Assembly (NCBI GenBank): GCA_001929475.1 | Contig: LXFE01003285.1 | Coordinates: 1-14,868, forward strand | DNA length: 14,868 nt | Direction: 5' to 3' | From: Neolecta irregularis DAH-3 | Lineage: Eukaryota; Ascomycota; Neolectomycetes; Neolectales; Neolectaceae | Part shown: piece after piece, positions 9,157 through 14,868 of the stretch | How the letters are laid out: each line of letters begins with the position of its first letter | Numbering within the stretch: position 1 is the first letter of the stretch | Made by a program: the position numbers and the translations under genes | The notes under the pieces: model-generated | The model's database searches: none | What the model was told of the DNA's origin: nothing | What the model saw: only the letters and a program-made list of their open reading frames with translations

Positions 9157-10344
9157 TTATTTCTTTACCCAGGTTGAGGGTTCGAGAAATCCAAGACGTC
9201 GCATCCATTCGTCATCAAGAAACTTTGTCATGTAGTTTCTAACCGAATCGGGGAGGATTACAACTATGATGTGAGTGAGAGTGGGGAGGAAGTATGGAAT
9301 ACCGCAGACTTGGCCTTTCTTGAGTTTCTTTGCAGCTTGCATTGCACCGGCCATAGCACTCCCAGAACTACCTCCAACAAGAAGACCCTCTTCGCGGATG
9401 AGACGTCTGGACATATTAAATGATTCCTTATCGCCAATTTTAATCCACGAGTCCACTGATGATCGATCTAGGACGCCTTTGACAGCTTAGTATTATTTCA
9501 TACCAAAATGATATACCAGGAACAAAATCATAGCCAATGCCTTCGACATGATACGTACTTGCTCCACTAGAATTCAGCTCATCAGGCTGCGCTAGAATCG
9601 AGCCATAAGGATCAACGCCTACGACCTGACCGTTAATAAAAGAGTTGCAACTCGCGATATACCTCCAAACCGGGTACTTTAGCCTTCAACGCCCGAGAAA
9701 TGCCTGTGATAGTCCCTCCTGTTCCAGCACCGGCCACTAACATATCAATCTTTCCGTCTGTCTGATCCAAAATTTCTTGTCCGGTACCGAGCTCATGCGC
9801 CAGAGGATTATTCTTGTTTACATATTGATCCAAGACAATAGCACCGGGAATTTCCTTCTCTAGCCTTCTTGCGACCCCTATATGGCTCTCTGGGCTATCC
9901 CAAGCAGCTTCCGTTGGAGTTCGAATAATTTCAGCCCCAAGAGCTTTCAATATGAAAACTTTCTCAGAGGACATTTTCTCTGGCATGACAATGATTGTAC
10001 GATACCCTTTTACTGCAGCAACCAATGCTAACCCAATACCGGTATTTCCAGAAGTAGGCTCAATAATTGTTGAATCCTTGTCGATGATACCTTTTGCTTC
10101 GGCATCTTCAAACATGCGCTTCGCTATTCGATCCTTTACGCTTCCTCCGGCGTTGAAATATTCGCACTTGACCAAGACATCGCATTCAATTCCTAAGGAT
10201 TGTGGTATCCTATTCAGCCTGACGAGGGGCGTGTTCCCAATGTTTTCCAGAATATTGTTCAAGATTTTTGGTTTGGAAGATCTGTTTCATTTGGTATCAG
10301 CTTGATATAGTCCACATGATGGTTTCCTCACAGTTTTTCGTCAT
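9157..10344 (-). CDS. CYS4: Cystathionine beta-synthase, catalytic core only
   Basis: This PLP enzyme condenses serine and homocysteine to cystathionine, the first step of transsulphuration in the cytosol. Five exons: 10316-10344, 9663-10281, 9517-9625, 9303-9476 and 9157-9263, with introns of 34, 37, 40 and 39 nt; 345 residues. Seen: [13 protein letters not shown]; the PLP lysine Lys59 in GGSVKDR; the Asn loop PTSGNTG (85-91); the phosphate loop [10 protein letters not shown] (194-203); [10 protein letters not shown]; and [21 protein letters not shown], which is typical of CBS rather than cysteine synthase. There is no N-terminal haem-binding segment, as in other fungi. Yeast CBS has 507 residues with a C-terminal pair of CBS (Bateman) motifs; here the frame stops right after the core ([10 protein letters not shown]), and using the GTAAAG there as a splice site adds only eight codons. 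An in-frame ATG at 10392 would add an Arg-rich 16-residue leader. Divergent from SIN1. Confidence 0.95.
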
Positions 10345-10647
10345 TAAATTCCTCTCTCGGGACCTGCTTATGGGTCTCGCAATGAAAGCCATTGGAAGCA
10401 GCTGACAGAGTATTATGCACCATTTTTGAGGGAGAACGGGGTTGTCTGGTCGACACCTTAACCTTAAACACATGATCTGACACTGCCCTCGAACGGATAC
10501 TAGAACACCAACCTCACTTCATCAATACCACCATCCATCGTGTGTCTCTTTGGGTAAATATCGTCTTAGTTTTCGAAAAAGGTTTGGCGATTGGATGGTT
10601 CAGGCGGAACTACAATACCAAAATTGTGCCTGTCCGAGGTGTCAAAC
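10345..10647. promoter_or_regulatory. Divergent promoter region between CBS and SIN1
   Basis: Only 303 bp separate the two start codons, or 255 bp if CBS starts at 10392, so the promoters must overlap or share elements. I see no clear TATA box, no CACGTG (Cbf1-type) site and no full sulphur-regulator palindrome. The part just before SIN1 has several ATG codons, one opening an overlapping upstream frame at 10595. Confidence 0.6.
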
Positions 10648-10716
10648 ATGTCGCTTCTCCAGAATCCAGAGTATGTCTCTAATCAGTATGATGACTTATA
10701 TCAACCAGCTTCGTGA
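10595..10716 (+). promoter_or_regulatory. Possible upstream ORF overlapping the SIN1 start
   Basis: An ATG 53 bases before the SIN1 start opens a frame that runs through the SIN1 ATG out of frame. After removal of the first SIN1 intron (10671-10708) it ends at TGA 10714-10716, giving 27 codons that include a Cys-rich stretch. Its context is weak (T at -3). It matters only if the transcript starts upstream of 10595. Confidence 0.25.
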
Positions 10717-12881
10717 TTCATCGTCTCAGGACAAGATACCTTCACCGTGCGACAGACGGGGCATCACAGCGGGTTATAACCATCACCCCAATATCTTCCC
10801 ATCGAGCAATCTACAAGTCTGCCGGGTGGCAATTTGCAGACATTAAACGGTCATATTCACCGCCAATTACTATTGATGGAACTGGTGTCGATATCGAGTA
10901 CCATCACTATAACAAAAGCGCTGCACATACCCCTACTACTGAAGGAGAAGTTCGATTTGATCTGCCAAAGACTACTTCTTCCGAACAAAAGTCCATTAAC
11001 GAGAATTCAGATGGCAGCGATGATGACTCTGAATTAGAGGATGAAATCGCGCAGTATCCATCTCTTATGAATAACAAACTCATCATGATTAGAGCCACTG
11101 GAGAGCTCATGTTTGCTAAAGTACCCGTTCGACCTCGGGGAGATAGTGGATCCAAAAGAAAAGCCCATGAAACTGGTACTAGCATTTCTAGACCAGCTGC
11201 ACTTAAAGCTCTGGATCGGGAAATTCAAAGGATCCGAGATGATTGTAGTCAAATGGGATCAACTTCAAGCACTATTACATATCGACTTCAAAATTCACCA
11301 ACGAGCTCTTCACTCAAGGGAAGCTCAAGTATGATGTTTCACGAGTTTGATAGTACAAGTTCAATTGATCCAAATGATAAAAGCACCACTATCGGATTTA
11401 AACCTCCCACCTTTGAGAAATTGGCAGCAACATCAACCCCGTTAGTTCCTGACCAAGAACCAATATCCGCATTGACTCTCATGATCCAGGAGAAGAACAA
11501 AACACAGGAGAATCCACTCGTTGAACAATATGCCAAATTTTCGGGCAAAGGCGAGGCACGACCACTTACACTTCGGATCTATCGCCCGACGAGCAAACAA
11601 CCAAACACATCGTTTGAAGTTATCCTCAAGCGAGATGCCACCGTCGCCGAAGCTATTGGTTTCAGCTTGTTGAGATATCGGGAAGAACAGAGGGAACCGG
11701 CTCTGGAGAACGCTCTCTGCGATGCAAATAAGTGGACTTTGCGAATTGTGGAGGATGATGGAGAGATTGATGTCGACTTTCCCGGTAATTATTCAAATGA
11801 TTTCGTTTAAACACTGATTGAATAGCCCTTGACAGAACAAGAGGTATCTCAAAGTACAGCTTCGACGAGTTCGCTCTAGTTGAAGCTACCTCTGCCCAAG
11901 GCAATCTCCGTCCTTGGTAATATAACTAACCTCTCAGTCGAAGAGAACGAGTTACTCACACCCCGTCTCAAATCTTCTGAGCGTTCTTTCGAGACTCAGA
12001 GTCTCATGGTTCAGCCTGCAACAACGATTACTTTATCCCCTGCTTCATCTGCAGTTCAGCCTCGAAAGGCGGGAAAGCCGACCGACTCAATATCACAACT
12101 TCTTCGTATCCATTTCAATGCAACAACACCGCTTGCAGCACAGACGACGACCATGAACGTCATCGCTGAAACGTATTTGGCTGATGTTCTTGATCAAGTC
12201 TGCAAGAAGAAACAGCTTGATAAAGCTTTGTATGCATTACGTATATTGGGCACGAATATCATTGCCCCCATTGATCGCACCGTACAGAGTTTACAAGGAA
12301 AGTTAGAACTGGAATTGGTCAAGAAAGACCGGCAGTTTGGAGGGAGCAGTATAAATCCTCATAGTATGCTGCAAATCTTGATCTGATGCTGATGGTAAGC
12401 ACCAATTGGAATTGAAGAGAAGTCCATGCGAATCGTTCCTATGGATTTTATCACGAACACCTCATACCAGAAATGGACTGTCTGGAGGAGAGGTCACTTT
12501 ATGGGGTTCGTCTCCTGAAAAAAACCTGTTTTTAATGGCATAGGCGGCATGAACGTACTTTGGCTATTGACGGTGACTATATACACATCATGCCGCCGGA
12601 TCAAAAGACTATGTTTGAAGCTCCAAAGACGGTAAGTTATTATACTGAGCTTTGTATTCAACAATATAGTCGAGTATATTTATCGGCAGCATCATTCAAT
12701 GTAAACAATCTCGCAAAATACCCTCCAATTTTAAGGCATGCATCTAAGTTCTATATAGCATTCCTAATTCCAGATTATTGTTCTCAAAGCCAGAGAGACA
12801 AAACGTTATGATTTCGAAAGCTACGAAGCAGCTGAGATCGCCACGAAAGTTCGGGCTTTGAGACGAAATTTTCCATCGTAG
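10648..12881 (+). CDS. SIN1: Sin1/Avo1, subunit of TOR complex 2
   Basis: Sin1/Avo1 recruits AGC kinase substrates to TORC2 at the plasma membrane. Eight exons: 10648-10670, 10709-11784, 11826-11900, 11938-12363, 12400-12505, 12544-12631, 12670-12735 and 12774-12881, with introns of 38, 41, 37, 36, 38, 38 and 38 nt; 655 residues. Seen: the family N-terminus MSLLQNPDFVIHRLRTRYL, formed across a 23-nt first exon; GWQFADIKRSYSPPI; the CRIM domain at about 270-395 (NPLVEQYAKFSGKGEARPLT, WTLRIVEDDGEIDVDFPALD, SFDEFALVEA); a Ras-binding-like ubiquitin fold at about 440-525 (ending LQGKLELELVKKDRQFGG); and a C-terminal PH domain at about 550-655 (TLAIDGDYIHIMPPD, CKQSRKIPSNFK, IIVLKARETKRYDFE). Two introns need GC as the 5' dinucleotide; no GT alternative keeps the frame. 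The start has A at -3. Divergent from CBS and tandem with TIP41. Confidence 0.95.
11901..11937 (+). other. GC-AG intron (SIN1 intron 3)
   Basis: The exon ends in AAG and the intron begins GCAATC, has the branch motif CTAAC and ends CAG, for 37 nt. Splicing joins EATSAQ to VEENELLTP, matching the family block. The GT sites further inside would leave only 21-28 nt and miss the frame. Confidence 0.8.
12736..12773 (+). other. GC-AG intron (SIN1 intron 7)
   Basis: The exon ends in AAG and the intron begins GCATGC, has CCTAAT near its end and closes with CAG, for 38 nt. Splicing joins KIPSNFK to IIVLKARETK, an in-phase PH-domain match. Reading on instead meets TAA within four codons, before any usable GT. 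Confidence 0.8.
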
Positions 12882-13574
12882 CGTCCATTTTATCATTTAA
12901 CATATCTGGAAGGGCGGAAGAAGGGGCGTTGGTCGGCCATTCTGCTTTTTGACATATTTATGCACGATTCATATTTGGCATAGCGTCTCAATATTTGTTT
13001 TTCTCGTTTCGTCTTGAGCTTTCCAATGGTGTATTTAGATATGTTTTTTTTCAACCCTCTGATCGCTAGGTAGTATAAGCAAATAACCCTAGGGCCTCAT
13101 GGAAACTGGGCCTGAATGTAGCAATTGCTGCCAATCGTATATATGAAGGCGCGAGGTCGTCCGAACGGCGAAATATGCTTGTTGCCTACCATTCTCTCTC
13201 GCTTGTAAACAGTAGGTTTGCACGCGAACAGACCTAAATCTTTTGATGGCAAGGCAAATGTTAGCAAGGAATGTTATTGACTATGTATATAATGGACAAG
13301 ACCAGCTCATCTTTACGCCGGTGGTCTCTCCCTCAATAAAGTTTGGTTCATAATTGCCTATCGTCACACAAGATCTCGTGTCCGGATACCTTTACAATAT
13401 CTATTTACACTTGTGCTGTATTTCACTGCCTTACCTTCTCTTTGGGTTTATATTTTTTCATATCAGTTAATCGATGTGCACAAGGACATCTCTAAGCCGT
13501 CCAAAAGTTTATGGATAATCAAATAAGTTCCAAGATAGATATTTGGATGAGTTGTGAGGAAATTTGACGTAGAC
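12882..13574. promoter_or_regulatory. SIN1 3' region and TIP41 promoter
   Basis: The 693 bp between the SIN1 stop and the TIP41 start contain no recognisable gene. A TATATAA at 13286-13292 lies about 280 bp before TIP41. An AATAAA at 13335-13340 is too far from SIN1 to be its obvious polyadenylation signal. A short upstream frame precedes TIP41 (13511-13567). Confidence 0.5.
13511..13567 (+). promoter_or_regulatory. Possible upstream ORF in the TIP41 leader
   Basis: An ATG opens an 18-codon frame that ends in TGA seven bases before the TIP41 ATG and contains a second in-frame ATG. The context of the first ATG is weak (T at -3). If the leader includes it, ribosomes would have to reinitiate or leak past it to reach TIP41. 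Confidence 0.3.
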
Positions 13575-14559
13575 ATGACCTCCCAAACTTCTCTAGATAT
13601 TGATGTTCAACAATTCAGCCATCCTATACCGCATACAATTTCTACAACTCGGAATCTGAAGAAGATTGAACTTCATAGTTGGACTATAGAAGCTCGAAAG
13701 AACCCAATATGCTCAAGCAAAGAAATCGACACTGCGACGACTAGACTTGGTATCCCTGTTCCAGAGATGATATTTGGCAATAATATGGTTCGTATCACAC
13801 ATAAAAATGGATGGGAAATAAAATTCACTGCGTTGGATGCGCTGGATCTAGTTGACAAGACAGATAGCAAAATGTTAAAGGTTCATTACTCAGAGGTGCT
13901 TCTTTTTGTTGAAGTCTACTTACCTTATCACTGTAGAAATGGAATAAATGTCGGTATGTCTAGCTCATTATCCCAACCTGAGATTAGAGAAAAGGCGAGT
14001 GAAGATATCAAAGAGATTGTGAAGCCATTTGATTGGACTTATAGTACAGAATATAGCGGAACGTTGAACGTATGTTTATCTCTATACACTCGTGCTAAGT
14101 GAAGGGTGTCTTGAACCGAACAGATGAATCAATTCCCCTGGTCCGGCTACGTCGTCCGGATCCAATTCTTCTCTACGACGAAGTGGTTTTATACGAGGAT
14201 GAACTTGCGGATAATGGAACTGCCTTGCTTTCAGTTAAAGTACGAGTCATGCCCGCTCGTTTGCTTTTGCTCTCTCGATTCTATATGAGACTAGATGATG
14301 TAATCTTTCGAATTCGAGATACAAGGATTTTCGTTGAGTTTTCGACAAATGAGGTCATTCGTGAATATGTAGAGAAAGAAGACATATACGAGGACGTTAA
14401 AAGGGTATTGGTGGTCCTTAGTAGATTGCTCAAGTCATACAGAAAGTTCCTCCTGGAAGAGATACTGGTGCATTTTTCAGAGATCCTCAATGGGTTTCTG
14501 AAAATTTATCAGTCGTAAAGGAAAGAAATGAAAGTAATCGGCTCGAATACGCGTTATGA
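13575..14559 (+). CDS. TIP41: TIP41/TIPRL family regulator of PP2A-type phosphatases in TOR signalling
   Basis: Tip41 binds the Tap42/PP2A-like phosphatase system and acts downstream of TORC1 in yeast. Five exons: 13575-13895, 13937-13953, 13988-14069, 14105-14404 and 14443-14559, with introns of 41, 34, 35 and 38 nt; 278 residues, close to human TIPRL (272). Seen: the hallmark PEMIFGNNMVRITHKNGWEI, then ALDALDLVDKTDSKMLKVHY; SEKWNKCREKASEDIKEIVK, formed only when the 17-nt exon is used; PFDWTYSTEYSGTLN; PDPILLYDEVVLYEDELADN; RVMPARLLLLSRFYMRLD; and FRIRDTRIFVEF, ending KVPPGRDTGAFFRDPQWVSE. The two introns around the 17-nt exon total 75 nt without a stop, so unspliced RNA also reads open but breaks the family motif. 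The start was taken at the first ATG in frame; G at -3. Tandem with the TORC2 subunit gene SIN1. Confidence 0.96.
13937..13953 (+). other. 17-nt microexon of TIP41
   Basis: The exon is flanked by a 41-nt intron (GTGCTT...TGTAG) and a 34-nt intron (GTATGT...TTAG). It encodes KWNKC plus two bases of an Arg codon, and yields the conserved EKWNKCREKASEDIKE segment. Removing it or keeping either single intron shifts the frame. Confidence 0.82.
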
Positions 14560-14868
14560 AAAGGCACAAAGGGACTACAATTTCTCGAACTTTTGCTCTT
14601 GGTCAATGACTACATCCTTGCAGCTTCATGAAGTACCATTTCTGCTTTTCCGGATCCACATTTGACAAGATATTTTTCAGTCGTTAATATAGTGATCATC
14701 CTATATGGATCTAAATAAATTGAAGCTGGTCTAGTTCTTTGAGGAACTTCATGGCCCTAAGCCTTGATCATATAAAGAGTAAGCCTTAAAGTCAAGATTA
14801 CCGACCTACTCGTTTTGGCAAGACCTCTCAAACTTATAACCTAGTATGATTGCAATGAATCTTGTTGA
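14560..14868. other. TIP41 3' flank
   Basis: No gene is visible in these 309 bases. An AATAAA hexamer at 14714-14719, about 155 bases after the TIP41 stop, is a candidate polyadenylation signal. Confidence 0.45.

Noticed and set aside
1-14868. Mobile elements, CRISPR, defence or secondary-metabolite cluster
   Set aside because: No transposase, reverse transcriptase, terminal repeats, repeat-spacer pattern or biosynthetic enzymes are seen; all recognised genes are conserved housekeeping or signalling genes.

Overview
This window is nuclear DNA of an ascomycete fungus, most likely a filamentous one (Pezizomycotina). The evidence is seven intron-rich protein genes whose products have fungal domain layouts: a PUF protein with an N-terminal RRM, a fungal-type Sin1/Avo1, a fungal Vps72 and an Ecl1-type zinc protein. 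I cannot name the class. I found no mobile element, CRISPR array, phage, rRNA or tRNA. All gene models below were built by hand, by joining open frames at splice sites so that family motifs stay in frame. None is backed by transcripts.

Layout: (1) 1-1281, minus: translation factor eIF5, cut off at its C-terminal end by the window edge. (2) 1282-3017: about 1.7 kb with no recognisable gene. (3) 3018-3443, minus: small GC-rich gene for an Ecl1-type zinc protein (chronological lifespan family). (4) 3564-4854, minus: VPS72/SWC2, the H2A.Z-binding subunit of the SWR1 remodeller. (5) 4855-5250: divergent promoter region. (6) 5251-8441, plus: 997-residue RRM + PUF RNA-binding protein of the JSN1/PUF2 type. 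(7) 8442-9156: convergent 3' region. (8) 9157-10344, minus: cystathionine beta-synthase with only the catalytic core. (9) 10345-10647: divergent promoter region shared with (10) 10648-12881, plus: SIN1/AVO1, a TORC2 subunit. (11) 13575-14559, plus: TIP41, a regulator of TOR-linked type 2A phosphatase.

The most unusual property is the introns. I could place 29, and every one is 34-47 nt long (mean about 39), shorter than the 50-70 nt usual in filamentous ascomycetes. First exons are often tiny (16, 23, 29 and 34 nt). TIP41 contains a 17-nt internal exon. SIN1 appears to hold two GC-AG introns. Several introns are a multiple of three and free of stops, so naive gene finding would read through them.

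Thematically, the genes concern growth control: TOR signalling (SIN1, TIP41), sulphur amino-acid metabolism (CBS), a lifespan factor (Ecl1-like), translation and mRNA fate (eIF5, PUF protein) and chromatin (VPS72). Whether this grouping matters or is chance cannot be decided from one window. I did not find a wholly new system. The best leads are the splicing biology, the CBS without its regulatory domain, and the hidden Ecl1-like gene.
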